Shown here in pieces: positions 8,053 to 16,936 of a DNA stretch of 64,000 bases. Made by a program: the position numbers and the translations under genes. The number at the start of each line of letters is the position of its first letter. Positions within the stretch are counted from its first letter, which is position 1. This DNA is from RGIG4140 sp045632845 (GTDB lineage Bacteria > Pseudomonadota > Alphaproteobacteria > CAAHEQ01 > UBA3637): NCBI GenBank assembly GCA_045632845.1, contig JAZQXL010000002.1, positions 1 to 64,000 on the forward strand, given 5' to 3'. Below the pieces are notes generated by a model. The model searched no databases. It was not told the origin of the DNA and saw only the letters and a list, made by a program, of their open reading frames with translations.

Positions 8053-9693
8053 ATGAACCCTCAAATTATTGATTTGCTATTTCCAAATCCATTGCCAAGC
8101 ATTGCTGAAATTGAAGCAAAATATCCAGCACGGCAATTAGAAGCTGGACAAAAAGTAACACGTGTTGCGCCAAGTCCAACAGGATTTATGCATGTAGGCG
8201 GTATTTATGCTGCCTTGATGAGTGAACGTGTTGCCCACCAAAGTGGTGGTGTTTTTTATTTGCGTGTGGAAGATACGGATCAAAAACGTAAAGTAGAAGG
8301 GGCAACTGAAGTTATTTCAACTTCACTCTCTCGTTATGGTATTTTTGCTGATGAAGGTGTTGATAAAGATGGGAATAGTTATGGACCATATGGTTCATAT
8401 ACACAAAGTGAAAGAAAAGAAATTTATCAAGCTTATGCTAAAAAATTGTTGGAAGAAGGTCAAGCATATCCTTGTTTTTGTGCTGCAGAAGATTTGGATT
8501 TGATGCGTAAAATTCAAGAAAAACAATCAATGCGTCCAGGATATTATGGGCGATTTGCAAAATGCAGAACTTTGTCTGATGATGAAATTTTGCAAAAATT
8601 ACAAGCAGGAACTCCTTGGGTTTTAAGATTTAAATCTCCAGGGAATAATGAAAAAAGAATGATTATTAAAGACCTTTTAAAAGGGGATATCAATATGCCG
8701 GAAAGTGATTTGGATGTTGTTATTTTAAAAGGTGATGGGTTGCCAACATATCACTTTGCGCATGCAATTGATGATCATTTGATGGGGACAACACACGTTA
8801 TTCGTGGAGATGAATGGGTTTCATCTGTTCCTCTTCATATTCAGTTGTTTGTTGCATTGGGTTGGAAAGCTCCAAAATATGGTCACTACGCAACACTTCA
8901 AAAATTAGATAATGGGAATAAGCGTAAATTATCAAAACGCCACGATCCAGAAGCAAATATTGTTTATTTCTGGGAAAAGGGTTATCCAGAAAAAGCGTTG
9001 ATTGAATATTTGTTGAACTTAATTAATGCTTCATTTGAAGAATGGCGTAACAAAAACCCAGAAAAAGATGCTTTTGAATATCCAATGAGTTTTAGTAAAA
9101 TTTCAAACACAGCTGGTGCGTTATTTGACTTTCAAAAACTGCACAGTATTTCAAAGGAAGTTGTTGCAAGAATGACGGCTGAAGAAGTTTATGAAGCTGT
9201 TTTAAATTGGGCAAAAGAATATAACAAGGAATTTGCTGAAAAGTTGGTTGCTCAAAAAGAATATGTAACTGCAATTTTGAATATTGAAAGAAATATTGGT
9301 AAAAAGTCACGTAAAGATTTAATTAAATGGGAAGATGTTGAGGCGGATATTTCTTATTTCTTTACGGATTGGGAAGCTGCAGATCTGTTCTCTTTTGCTG
9401 AAGAACTGCATTTGTCAGTTGAAGAAATGCACCAATTAGGTTCTGATTTTAGAGCTCTTTATTCCAAAGCTGATGATAAGGATGTTTGGTTTAAAAAGGT
9501 TCAAGAAGTTGCAGCAAAACATGGGTTTGCACCAGATACAAAATCTTACAAAGAATCACCAGAAAAATACCGTGGCAGCATTATTGATGTTGCAAATGTG
9601 TTGCGTGTTTTGGTAACGGGAAGAACAAAAAGCCCTGATTTGTATGCAATTATGCAAATTATGAGTGATGAGTTGCTTGCAACAAGATTATAA
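8053..9693 (+). CDS. gltX: Glutamyl-tRNA synthetase, long type
   Basis: Charges tRNA with glutamate. The ATG at 8053 (546 residues) is chosen because AAAAGGA lies just before it and the promoter overlaps any longer form. Class I motifs are clear: the HIGH-type HVGG at residues 47-50, inside RVAPSPTGFMHVGG, and KLSKR at 292-296. The protein starts with a ~32-residue leader (MNPQIIDLLFPNP...) before the catalytic core and is about 75 residues longer than common proteobacterial GltX. From memory, this architecture and wording resemble the ~550-residue GluRS of Clostridia more than the usual alphaproteobacterial enzyme, which suggests gene transfer or replacement. Whether it also charges tRNA-Gln cannot be told here. 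Confidence 0.92.
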   Translation: MNPQIIDLLFPNPLPSIAEIEAKYPARQLEAGQKVTRVAPSPTGFMHVGGIYAALMSERVAHQSGGVFYLRVEDTDQKRKVEGATEVISTSLSRYGIFADEGVDKDGNSYGPYGSYTQSERKEIYQAYAKKLLEEGQAYPCFCAAEDLDLMRKIQEKQSMRPGYYGRFAKCRTLSDDEILQKLQAGTPWVLRFKSPGNNEKRMIIKDLLKGDINMPESDLDVVILKGDGLPTYHFAHAIDDHLMGTTHVIRGDEWVSSVPLHIQLFVALGWKAPKYGHYATLQKLDNGNKRKLSKRHDPEANIVYFWEKGYPEKALIEYLLNLINASFEEWRNKNPEKDAFEYPMSFSKISNTAGALFDFQKLHSISKEVVARMTAEEVYEAVLNWAKEYNKEFAEKLVAQKEYVTAILNIERNIGKKSRKDLIKWEDVEADISYFFTDWEAADLFSFAEELHLSVEEMHQLGSDFRALYSKADDKDVWFKKVQEVAAKHGFAPDTKSYKESPEKYRGSIIDVANVLRVLVTGRTKSPDLYAIMQIMSDELLATRL

Positions 9694-9711
9694 AATAAAA
9701 CTTGTTTAAAT

Positions 9712-9744
9712 AAAAAGCGTTTGAGGATTTCTCGGACGCTTTTT
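9712..9744 (+). terminator. gltX terminator
   Basis: AAAAAGCGT / ACGCTTTTT stem with additional pairing in the 15-base loop (TTGAG/CTCGG), ending in a T-run. Confidence 0.8.
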
Positions 9745-9776
9745 GTTTGTCTTTTGTTATGTATTAGAAAATTAAG

Positions 9777-9805
9777 TTGACAAAACAGTAAAAAGGGTGT
9801 ATACT
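9777..9805 (+). promoter_or_regulatory. Near-consensus sigma70 promoter
   Basis: TTGACA at 9777-9782, exactly 17 bases, TATACT at 9800-9805. It lies 31 bases before the small gene at 9837 and is one of the best promoter matches in the window. Confidence 0.8.
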
Positions 9806-9836
9806 ATACTTAACTTTAGCAAATAAGGAGTATTAA

Positions 9837-10013
9837 ATGCAAAGAAAAGAAGAAAAACCAATTTCTAAAACAACGGCGAATGTGATGATTGGTATTTTAA
9901 TAAGTGGGCTTTGTTTGGGAATGGTAAAAGGATGTCAATCTGAATCAAATTCAAAACAAGAAAAACAAGTTCCTGTTATGAATTTAAAAAACAAAGGTCG
10001 AGTTGAAAGATAA
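9837..10013 (+). CDS. Small single-span membrane protein or lipoprotein, 58 residues
   Basis: I do not recognise a family. AAGGAG lies 7 bases before the ATG and a near-consensus promoter lies upstream, so the gene looks real despite its size. The product has a charged N-terminus (MQRKEEKPISK), one hydrophobic stretch (about residues 16-30, VMIGILISGLCLGMV) and then KGCQSES. Cys33 could be a poor lipobox (VKGC), or the segment could be a plain transmembrane anchor with a short hydrophilic tail. It is followed after 17 bases by another tiny membrane protein, probably on the same transcript. Confidence 0.6.
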   Translation: MQRKEEKPISKTTANVMIGILISGLCLGMVKGCQSESNSKQEKQVPVMNLKNKGRVER

Positions 10014-10030
10014 AAGAAAGCGAGGGTAAG

Positions 10031-10147
10031 ATGAAAAGTGTTGAAACACGTCGAGGGATGGAACCAAAAGTAATTGTTCTTTATTTGGGGGTAATTACGG
10101 TGATGACGCTCGCATGGACAATGCAATTGTATTTTATGATGTTCTAA
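10031..10147 (+). CDS. Tiny membrane protein, 38 residues
   Basis: A 38-codon reading frame with a purine-rich GCGAGGG sequence before its ATG. The product starts with about 12 polar residues (MKSVETRRGMEPK) and then has one hydrophobic helix to the end (VIVLYLGVITVMTLAW and on). It resembles small inner-membrane proteins that bind larger complexes, but no family is recognised. It shares the promoter of the preceding small gene. No clear terminator stands between it and frr. Confidence 0.5.
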   Translation: MKSVETRRGMEPKVIVLYLGVITVMTLAWTMQLYFMMF

Positions 10148-10265
10148 CAAATTTATTTTACTTTAAAAGAGCAATGGTTTTTTATTTTTTAAAAAGCTGT
10201 TGCTTTTTTTTATAAAACTTAGTAAAATAACCTCATTATTTATTTTTAGAAAAGAGGAAATTATC

Positions 10266-10826
10266 ATGACATATTCAGAAATCAAATCAGACATGCAATT
10301 TCGCTTGTCAAAAACACAAGAAGCTTTGAAAAAAGATTTCTCAGGTCTTCGTACGGGGCGTGCCACAACAGCTTTGTTGGATGGGATTATGGTTGAATCA
10401 TATGGTGCTATTGTTCCATTGAACCAAGTTGGTAACGTTGCTGTTTCAGATGCAAGAATGTTGACAGTTTCTGTTTGGGATAAGTCAATGATTAAAAAAG
10501 TTGAAAAAGCAATTGTTGAAGCTGGTCTTGGCTTGAATCCAATGAATGATGGTGTTGTTATTCGTATTCCAATTCCTCCATTGTCAGAAGAACGTCGTGT
10601 TGAGTTGATCAAAATTGCTGGTAAATATACAGAAACGGCTCGTGTATCTGTTCGTAACTTGCGCCGTGATGCATTAGATGGTGTTAAAAAACTTAAAAAT
10701 GATAATGAAATCACAGAAGATGAACAAAAACGTTACGAAACAGAAATTCAAAAAATGACAGATGAAGGTATCAAAGCTTTGGATGATGCTTTAAAAGCAA
10801 AAGAAGTTGAAATTAAACAAATCTAG
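10266..10826 (+). CDS. frr: Ribosome recycling factor
   Basis: RRF splits post-termination ribosomes together with EF-G. The 186-residue product is full length and shows the two-domain tRNA-like protein: LRTGRATTALLDGIMVESYG near the N-terminus and the ERR..L.K.A...TE.ARV.VRN.RRD helix pair in the middle. The start is ATG 10266, preceded by AGAGGAAA. A longer frame from 10200 lacks a ribosome site and adds an atypical hydrophobic leader. A strong bidirectional terminator follows. It is not next to pyrH or tsf here, unlike in many bacteria. Confidence 0.95.
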   Translation: MTYSEIKSDMQFRLSKTQEALKKDFSGLRTGRATTALLDGIMVESYGAIVPLNQVGNVAVSDARMLTVSVWDKSMIKKVEKAIVEAGLGLNPMNDGVVIRIPIPPLSEERRVELIKIAGKYTETARVSVRNLRRDALDGVKKLKNDNEITEDEQKRYETEIQKMTDEGIKALDDALKAKEVEIKQI

Positions 10827-10848
10827 TATTTGTTTTTGGTAAAAATAA

Positions 10849-10877
10849 AAAGGCTTAGAAATTTCTAAGCCTTTTTT
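10849..10877. terminator. Bidirectional terminator between frr and LOG gene
   Basis: Near-perfect palindrome AGGCTTAGAA-AT-TTCTAAGCCT with A-run before and T-run after, serving both convergent genes. Confidence 0.9.
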
Positions 10878-10879
10878 TG

Positions 10880-11956
10880 TTACCAGTGGCGGAGTTTAAA
10901 CCGCTCACCGTGACGATATCTAGATTTAAGTTTGTGCAATTTGTCACTAACTGTTGCTGTATCTTTTCCTGCTTTTGCCAAGCGTTCATACATACGCTCA
11001 ATTTCTTTATTTAAATAGGCGGTTTCAATATCATCTTCTAATTGTTTTTTCTCTCTAGGTAATCCATGAACGTAAACTTCTTCCATTTTGGCAAGAATCA
11101 TTTTAGTTGTTTCTGTCGAGTAGAGATGTCTTCTATAAATAACGTAAGGTAACAAATAAATCAGCCGGTTTAAAATGGATTTTGCATGTGAGGGCTTCTT
11201 TTCAATTTCTTTTTTATAAAATAAATCAATCATGTCAAAAGCAACACTGGCTTCAAAGCTGTCATCAGCAACAATGAAGGGGATAATGTTTGCAAATCCT
11301 TCTTTTTGAATTTCTTTTAAATATTCAAGTAAATGATAGAAAAAGCCTTGTACATTAAATAAAACAAAAGGTTTGAAGTTTAAAAAACCATCTTGCATAG
11401 CAACACAGTCATAAGCAAGTTCATCTAAAGTTCCGACACCTCCTGGGGCAAAAATGACAAAGTCTGCACCGAGAAGTTGTTGTTTTCGTTCTTCCAATGT
11501 ATGGGAAACAATGATGTCAGAAACTTCATCAATGATGCTGTCACTTTGATAAAGAGCGAGATATTCTTTTGTTGTAACAGCATGAATTGGTTTTTCTGTT
11601 GTTGATTTTATTTTTTCTTCACTCCAGCCTTTTAAAACCCCTTTTGCAACGGCGCCCATGATTCCTTTTGACGAAAGACCAAAGTCCAACCTATAATGTT
11701 TTTTACCAATTTCTTCACCAAGTTTAAAGGCTTGTTCTTCATAAAGAGGGTCTTTGCCTGATTTGGATCCGCCAGCAACAAACACACGGGTTAACCCTTG
11801 CTCATTGATGTCTAAAAAGGCTTTTGCAGCTTTGCTTTTTTTTGTTTTTGTGTTTTGTTTTCTTGCTGCTCGTTCCATAAGGGCAGATCCCCTTGTAATG
11901 GATAATTTGTTGCCACTTAGTGAATCTATTTTTTTTGCTGGGGATTTTTTATTCAT
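10880..11956 (-). CDS. LOG-family protein with C-terminal extension
   Basis: LOG-family (lysine-decarboxylase-like fold) proteins are often cytokinin riboside 5'-monophosphate phosphoribohydrolases or related nucleotide-cleaving enzymes. The Rossmann-like core spans about residues 55-250 and carries LEERKQQL (154-161) and the hallmark PGGVGTLDE (171-179). ATG 11956 is used because AAAGGAG sits before it; an upstream in-frame start at 11989 has no such site. The product has 358 residues, much longer than the ~190-residue family core. It has a basic Lys/Ser-rich N-terminus and a ~100-residue helical tail (KAGKDTATVSDKLHKLKSRY). The tail function is unknown. Confidence 0.85.
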   Translation of the reverse strand: MNKKSPAKKIDSLSGNKLSITRGSALMERAARKQNTKTKKSKAAKAFLDINEQGLTRVFVAGGSKSGKDPLYEEQAFKLGEEIGKKHYRLDFGLSSKGIMGAVAKGVLKGWSEEKIKSTTEKPIHAVTTKEYLALYQSDSIIDEVSDIIVSHTLEERKQQLLGADFVIFAPGGVGTLDELAYDCVAMQDGFLNFKPFVLFNVQGFFYHLLEYLKEIQKEGFANIIPFIVADDSFEASVAFDMIDLFYKKEIEKKPSHAKSILNRLIYLLPYVIYRRHLYSTETTKMILAKMEEVYVHGLPREKKQLEDDIETAYLNKEIERMYERLAKAGKDTATVSDKLHKLKSRYRHGERFKLRHW

Positions 11957-12088
11957 AAACAGTCTCCTTTTTTTTATATCATTTTGCAAGCATTGATATT
12001 TCTTTTAAATGATATAAAATACTTATAGACTTTTAAAATAAAAAATGCTACATATTTTTTAATTAAATGTATAAAAAAGGAGAAGAAT

Positions 12089-13243
12089 ATGTCTGCAAAT
12101 CAAGAAAAAAAAGGTTCTCGTTTTGGTTTAAAGTTTTTTGTGGTTTCGGCTCTTTGCATTTTAGGTTTGGGTGGCTATTATGTTTATACGCACACCCAAA
12201 AAGCAGTGGTTCAACAAATGCCTGCTGTAACTGTTGATGTTGCAAAGGTTGTGGTTAAAGATGTCTATCCAAAATCTAGTTTTGTTGCAAAGATTGAGGC
12301 TCAAGATAAGGTTGGTTTAAGAGCAAGAGTTCAAGGTTTTTTGCAAGAAAGATTGTTTAAAGAAGGTGATATTGTTACAAAAGGCCAGCCCCTTTTTGTA
12401 ATTGAACCTGTTAATTTTGAAGCAACTGTTCGTGAAGCTGAGGCAAATGTTGCAAAAGCAAAGGCTGTTGTGAAAAATACAAAAGCACAATATGAGCGTG
12501 CTCAAACACTTTATAAAACAAAAGATGTTTCAGAATCAAAATTAGACACAGAAGAAGCTGCATATGCTTCAGCTCAAGCTTCTTTAGGACAAGCTCAAGC
12601 AAAGCTTGATTTGGCAAAGAAAGATTTGGAATATACAACAATTACAGCACCAATGGATGGAAAAATTGGGGAATCTGTTTATTCCGTTGGGGAATTAATA
12701 GGACCTTCTTCTGGTGTTTTGGCAGAAGTTGTTGCTGTCAATCCAATCGATGCTGTATTTTCTGTTAGTGAAAATGAAATGCTCATTCTTCAAAAGAATT
12801 TTAAAAATTCAGCAGCTGTGAAAGTTCAATTTATTACGTCTGATGGAGCTGTTTATCCTGAAGATGGAAAAATTGATTTTGTTGATATCACGTTGGATGA
12901 GGCAATGAATACACTTAAAATTAAAGCTTCTTTTCCAAATCCTGATAATAAGTTGATTTCTGGTCAATATGGTCGAGTTGTTCTTGAAAGTCAAACTCCA
13001 GTGAAAGAAATTGTTATTCCTATGAAAGCTGTTCAACAAGATATGCTCGGTTCCTATGTTTATGTTGTTCAACCAGATAATCGTGTTGAAAAACGGGATG
13101 TTACAAGAGGAGTAGAACTTGAAGGATTTGATGTTGTTATTACATCAGGGTTGCAAGAGGGGGATGTTATTGTAACAGAAGGATTTCAAAAAATTGCCCC
13201 TCAATCTCTTGTGAATCCTGTGTTTTCAGGTAAAGGAGAATAA
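12089..13243 (+). CDS. RND efflux periplasmic adaptor (AcrA/MexA-like)
   Basis: Membrane-fusion subunit linking the inner-membrane RND pump to an outer-membrane channel. The 384-residue product has one N-terminal anchor (about residues 11-29, FGLKFFVVSALCILGLGGYY). It then has the lipoyl-like half motif around residues 65-110 (VGLRARVQGFLQERLFKEGD), an alpha-hairpin rich in Ala/Lys/Gln (110-180), the second lipoyl half (TAPMDGKIGESVYSVGELI) and a beta-barrel region. There is no lipobox cysteine, so it is anchored by the helix. It ends 3 bases before the pump gene. No outer-membrane TolC partner is encoded in the window. Confidence 0.92.
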   Translation: MSANQEKKGSRFGLKFFVVSALCILGLGGYYVYTHTQKAVVQQMPAVTVDVAKVVVKDVYPKSSFVAKIEAQDKVGLRARVQGFLQERLFKEGDIVTKGQPLFVIEPVNFEATVREAEANVAKAKAVVKNTKAQYERAQTLYKTKDVSESKLDTEEAAYASAQASLGQAQAKLDLAKKDLEYTTITAPMDGKIGESVYSVGELIGPSSGVLAEVVAVNPIDAVFSVSENEMLILQKNFKNSAAVKVQFITSDGAVYPEDGKIDFVDITLDEAMNTLKIKASFPNPDNKLISGQYGRVVLESQTPVKEIVIPMKAVQQDMLGSYVYVVQPDNRVEKRDVTRGVELEGFDVVITSGLQEGDVIVTEGFQKIAPQSLVNPVFSGKGE

Positions 13244-13246
13244 TAA

Positions 13247-16200
13247 ATGATTTCAGATTCCTTTATTAAAAGACCACGTCTAGCAACAGTTCTTTCCATT
13301 GTGATTGTGTTGGCAGGTTTACTCTGTATGAGTGCTATGCCTGTGGAACAATATCCAAACATTGTACCACCTTCTGTTTCTGTTTCTGCCTCATATCCAG
13401 GGGCAAGTGCTGATGTTGTGGAATCAACGGTGGCACAACAAATTGAATCTGTTGTTAATGGGGTGGAAAATATGCTTTATATGTCTTCCACCAGTAATGA
13501 TGACGGTTCATATAATTTAACTGTAACTTTTAATATTGGAACAGATCCAAACATTGCTGCTGTGAACGTTCAAAACAGATTAAAGCAAGTTGAAAGTACA
13601 TTGCCATCTGAGGTTTTAAAACAAGGTGTTATTGTTCAATCAAAAATGTCCTCAATGTTGCAGATTTTTACAGTTTCTTCTTCTAATCCCGCATATGATG
13701 ACGTCTTTTTAACAAACTACACGTTGATTAATATCAAAGATGAATTGGCTAGAACAAATGGAGTTGGTGATGTGCGCGTCTTTTCAACGTTAGATTATTC
13801 AATGCGAGTTTGGTTGGATAGTGATAAATTAAAAAGTTTAAAACTCACAACGGCAGATGTCTTAAATGCTATTCAAGGGCAAAACTTGCAAGGATCATTA
13901 GGTCGAATTGGGGTAATGCCTTCAACACCTGATCAACAATTTCAATTTTCTTTAACAACGCAAGGTCGTTTATCAACTCCAGAGGAGTTTGGTGAAATTG
14001 TCATCAGAGCAAATACAGATGGGTCTTATCTTTATTTAAAGGATATTGCAAGAATTGAGCTTGGATCCAAGTCTGAAGAAATGCGTGCAAAATATAATGG
14101 TATGCCTGCTGTGGGTATTGCAATTTTCCAAGCACCAGGGTCAAATGCTGTTGATGTAGCTAGTGCAGTAAGCAAAAAGGTTGTTGAGTTGCAAAAGAAA
14201 ATGCCTGCAGAAATTGAGTTTAACACGATTTTTAACAATGCAGCTTTTGTTGAAGATTCTTTAAGTGAAATCTTCCAAACAATTTTTGAAGCATTTTTGT
14301 TGATTGTTTTGGTGACATATTTCTTTTTAGGTACATTTAGGGCAACAATCATTCCAACACTTGCTATTCCGGTTTCATTGATTGGGGCGTTTATTGGAAT
14401 GAGTATTTTTGGTGTTTCGGCAAATACAATTTCATTGTTAGCCTTGGTATTGGCAATTGGTATTGTTGTTGATGATGCCATTGTGGTTGTTGAGGATGTT
14501 GAAACTGTGATGCATGAAAATCCTGAATTGCCACCACATGAAGCTGTTTCAAAATCAATGAACAGAATTACAGCGCCAATTATTGCAATTACTTTGGTGT
14601 TGTTGGCTGTGTTTGTTCCTGTTGCTTTTACCCCAGGAATTTCAGGTCTTCTTTATAGACAATTTGCGATTGCAATTTCTGCTGCTATGGTGATTTCTGG
14701 AATTAACTCTTTAACACTATCGCCTGCGGTGGCAGCGGTTATTATGCGCTCAAATGATAAGCCATTTAAATTGGTTCAAAAAGTTATGGATTTTATTGAC
14801 TGGTGCCGTCATGGGTATTCAAAAATTGTTAAAAAGACAATGCCTGCGGCAATATTGTCTATCCTTGCAGTTATTTTGTTTGGTATGGCTGCTTGGGGAT
14901 TGATGAAAGCGACACCATCAGGTTTCTTGCCAGCGGAAGATCAAGGGTCCTTTTTAATGGAAGTTCAACTTCCATCTGGCGCATCTTGGAACAGAACTGA
15001 AGAAGCTATGAACAAGGTTGCTGAAAGGTTAAAAAAGGTTCCAGAAATTGATTCATATATGGCAATTGTAGGCTATGGTATTATGAGTGGGGTTCAGTCT
15101 TCGTCTAATGGATTCTTTGCCATTCATTTAAAACCTTATGCGGAGCGTCAAGAAAAAGGGCAAGATGTTAATAGCATTATTTCCAAAGTTTATATGATGA
15201 CAATGGATATAAAAGAAGCTCGTATTTTCCCATTTAATATGCCGGCAATTTCAGGTATTAGTATGACTTCAGATGCTGAATATGTATTGCAAAGCACGCA
15301 AGGGGCTGCTCCTAAGGATATTTTGGATGTTGCAAATAGAATTATTCAAGAAGGGAATAAAGATCCACGTTTGCAACGGGTCACAACATTCTATACAGTT
15401 GATTCACCGCGTGTTGAGGTTATTGTTGATCGAAAAAAAGCCTATGCATTGGGTGTTGAAATTTCTTCTATCTTCTCAACAATGCAAACAATGTTGGGCG
15501 GAACATATGTGAATGATTTTAACTTGTATGGTAGAACATGGCAGGTAAACGTTCAAGGAGATGTTCAAGATAGAAGAACACTTGAAGATATTTATAAAAT
15601 CAACATTCGTAACAATAAAGGGGAAATGGTTCCTTTGCGTTCATTAATCACGGTTAAAAGAACAATTGGGGCGCAATCAATCCAACGATACAATAACTAT
15701 CGTTCGGTTAAGATTACAGCTGCACCAGCTGAAGGATTAAGTTCTGGTTCTGCAATTCAAGCAATGGAAGAAATTTCAGCTCGTGTTTTACCGACAGGAT
15801 ATCAATATCAATGGACAGGTATGAGTTTGCAAGAACAAGAAGCAGGTTCTCAAACAGCCCTGATTTTTGTTTTAGCTTTCTTATTTGCATACTTATTCTT
15901 GGTGGCTTTATATGAAAGTTGGATCATTCCTGTTCCTGTGATGGTATCAATTGTTATTGGATTGTTTGGAGCAATTGGTTTCTTATATGTTCGTTCGCTT
16001 ACAAACGATTTATATGCGCAAGCAGGTATTATTGTTTTGATTGCATTGGCGGCAAAGAATGCGATTTTGTTGGTTGAGTTTGCAAAGGAAGAACATGCAA
16101 AAGGGTTATCAATTAAAGAATCTGCAATTAATGGGGCCCACATGCGCTTTAGGGCAATTATGATGACTGCTATTGCGGCACTTCTTGGCTTCTTACCTTT

Positions 16201-16420
16201 GGTTATTTCTTCAGGTGCAGGGGCGATGGCACGCAAAGCGATTGGTTCTTCAATTTTCGGAGGTTTGTTTGTTTCTTCATTTATTGGAATTTTCTTTATC
16301 CCAGCCTTGTATGTTGTATTTCAAACAATGGTAGAAAGATTTTGGAATGGAAATAAATCGGCAGTACTTTTTGAAAAGAAAACAAAAAAACGCCGTCAAA
16401 AACAACAAAAACCAGAATAA
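13247..16420 (+). CDS. RND multidrug efflux permease (AcrB/HAE1 family)
   Basis: Proton-driven inner-membrane pump that expels drugs, bile salts or other amphiphiles. It has 1057 residues, the normal family length, and starts MISDSFIKRPRLATVLSIVI as HAE1 pumps do. Proton-relay residues are present: Asp409-Asp410 in GIVVDDAIVVVED (helix 4) and Lys937 in LAAKNAILLVEFA (helix 10). The two large periplasmic loops have typical HAE1 wording (SASYPGASADVVE, GFLPAEDQGSF). The C-terminus is strongly basic. It is co-transcribed with the adaptor. In a gut bacterium a bile-resistance role would be natural, but this is inference. Confidence 0.95.
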   Translation: MISDSFIKRPRLATVLSIVIVLAGLLCMSAMPVEQYPNIVPPSVSVSASYPGASADVVESTVAQQIESVVNGVENMLYMSSTSNDDGSYNLTVTFNIGTDPNIAAVNVQNRLKQVESTLPSEVLKQGVIVQSKMSSMLQIFTVSSSNPAYDDVFLTNYTLINIKDELARTNGVGDVRVFSTLDYSMRVWLDSDKLKSLKLTTADVLNAIQGQNLQGSLGRIGVMPSTPDQQFQFSLTTQGRLSTPEEFGEIVIRANTDGSYLYLKDIARIELGSKSEEMRAKYNGMPAVGIAIFQAPGSNAVDVASAVSKKVVELQKKMPAEIEFNTIFNNAAFVEDSLSEIFQTIFEAFLLIVLVTYFFLGTFRATIIPTLAIPVSLIGAFIGMSIFGVSANTISLLALVLAIGIVVDDAIVVVEDVETVMHENPELPPHEAVSKSMNRITAPIIAITLVLLAVFVPVAFTPGISGLLYRQFAIAISAAMVISGINSLTLSPAVAAVIMRSNDKPFKLVQKVMDFIDWCRHGYSKIVKKTMPAAILSILAVILFGMAAWGLMKATPSGFLPAEDQGSFLMEVQLPSGASWNRTEEAMNKVAERLKKVPEIDSYMAIVGYGIMSGVQSSSNGFFAIHLKPYAERQEKGQDVNSIISKVYMMTMDIKEARIFPFNMPAISGISMTSDAEYVLQSTQGAAPKDILDVANRIIQEGNKDPRLQRVTTFYTVDSPRVEVIVDRKKAYALGVEISSIFSTMQTMLGGTYVNDFNLYGRTWQVNVQGDVQDRRTLEDIYKINIRNNKGEMVPLRSLITVKRTIGAQSIQRYNNYRSVKITAAPAEGLSSGSAIQAMEEISARVLPTGYQYQWTGMSLQEQEAGSQTALIFVLAFLFAYLFLVALYESWIIPVPVMVSIVIGLFGAIGFLYVRSLTNDLYAQAGIIVLIALAAKNAILLVEFAKEEHAKGLSIKESAINGAHMRFRAIMMTAIAALLGFLPLVISSGAGAMARKAIGSSIFGGLFVSSFIGIFFIPALYVVFQTMVERFWNGNKSAVLFEKKTKKRRQKQQKPE

Positions 16421-16441
16421 GAAACTTATGAGGAGATAAAA

Positions 16442-16882
16442 ATGTTTTTTAAAAAGAAAAATGAGTTTGGTAGAACAATGATTGAGATGCTTGGTGTTTT
16501 AGGCGTTGTTGGTTTGTTATCGATAGCAGCAATTCAAGGTTATCGTTTTATAAATTTAAGTCTTGAAATTTCCTTAATTGAAGACACTATTTATAAAGGG
16601 GCTAGCTTAATAGAAAGCAGACAGATTAATAGCCTTACAGATTTGGAGAATTTTTTTAAAAAAACAAGAATGGGTATGGGAAGGGAGTATTTTGTTGAAA
16701 ACATAGATTGTCCAACTAAAAAAAGAGGTGTTTTTTGTTGTGCTTTGAAATTCTCTCATTTGAGTAAAAATATTGTGGATCATTTTTTAAATGATGGTGG
16801 ACCTTTTACAGTTAAATCAACAGCTCCAACAAATTTAACATTGATATTTGAGGTTAAAAGAAGAGAACCTCTAGATCCATAG
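16442..16882 (+). CDS. Type IV pilin-like (prepilin-motif) protein
   Basis: A 146-residue protein with a class-III signal: basic MFFKKKNEFG, a predicted prepilin-peptidase cut after Gly10, Glu at mature +5 (G|RTMIE), then a hydrophobic helix (MLGVLGVVGLLSIAAI). The rest has four cysteines (NIDCPTKKRGVFCCALK region) and no known domain. Similar GRTMIEMLGVL leaders are, from memory, very common in uncultured gut alphaproteobacteria as many scattered copies. No pilus assembly gene lies nearby. It starts 21 bases after the RND pump behind GAGGAG and ends at its own terminator, so it may ride on the pump transcript. Confidence 0.75.
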   Translation: MFFKKKNEFGRTMIEMLGVLGVVGLLSIAAIQGYRFINLSLEISLIEDTIYKGASLIESRQINSLTDLENFFKKTRMGMGREYFVENIDCPTKKRGVFCCALKFSHLSKNIVDHFLNDGGPFTVKSTAPTNLTLIFEVKRREPLDP

Positions 16883-16892
16883 AAAAATAAAA

Positions 16893-16919
16893 AAACTGCT
16901 AATTGTTAGCAGTTTTTTT
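16893..16919. terminator. Bidirectional terminator
   Basis: AAACTGCTAA-TTG-TTAGCAGTTT stem-loop with flanking A and T runs, between the pilin-like gene and the convergent HIT gene. Confidence 0.88.
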
Positions 16920-16936
16920 GTTGAATATTTTTTAAC

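Noticed and set aside
10155..10210. Terminator between the tiny membrane gene and frr
   Set aside because: AGCAA and TTGCT could pair, but the loop is over 30 bases and the arms are only five bases.
10200..10265. Hydrophobic leader on ribosome recycling factor
   Set aside because: The frame extends upstream but ATG 10266 has the ribosome site and matches the family start.
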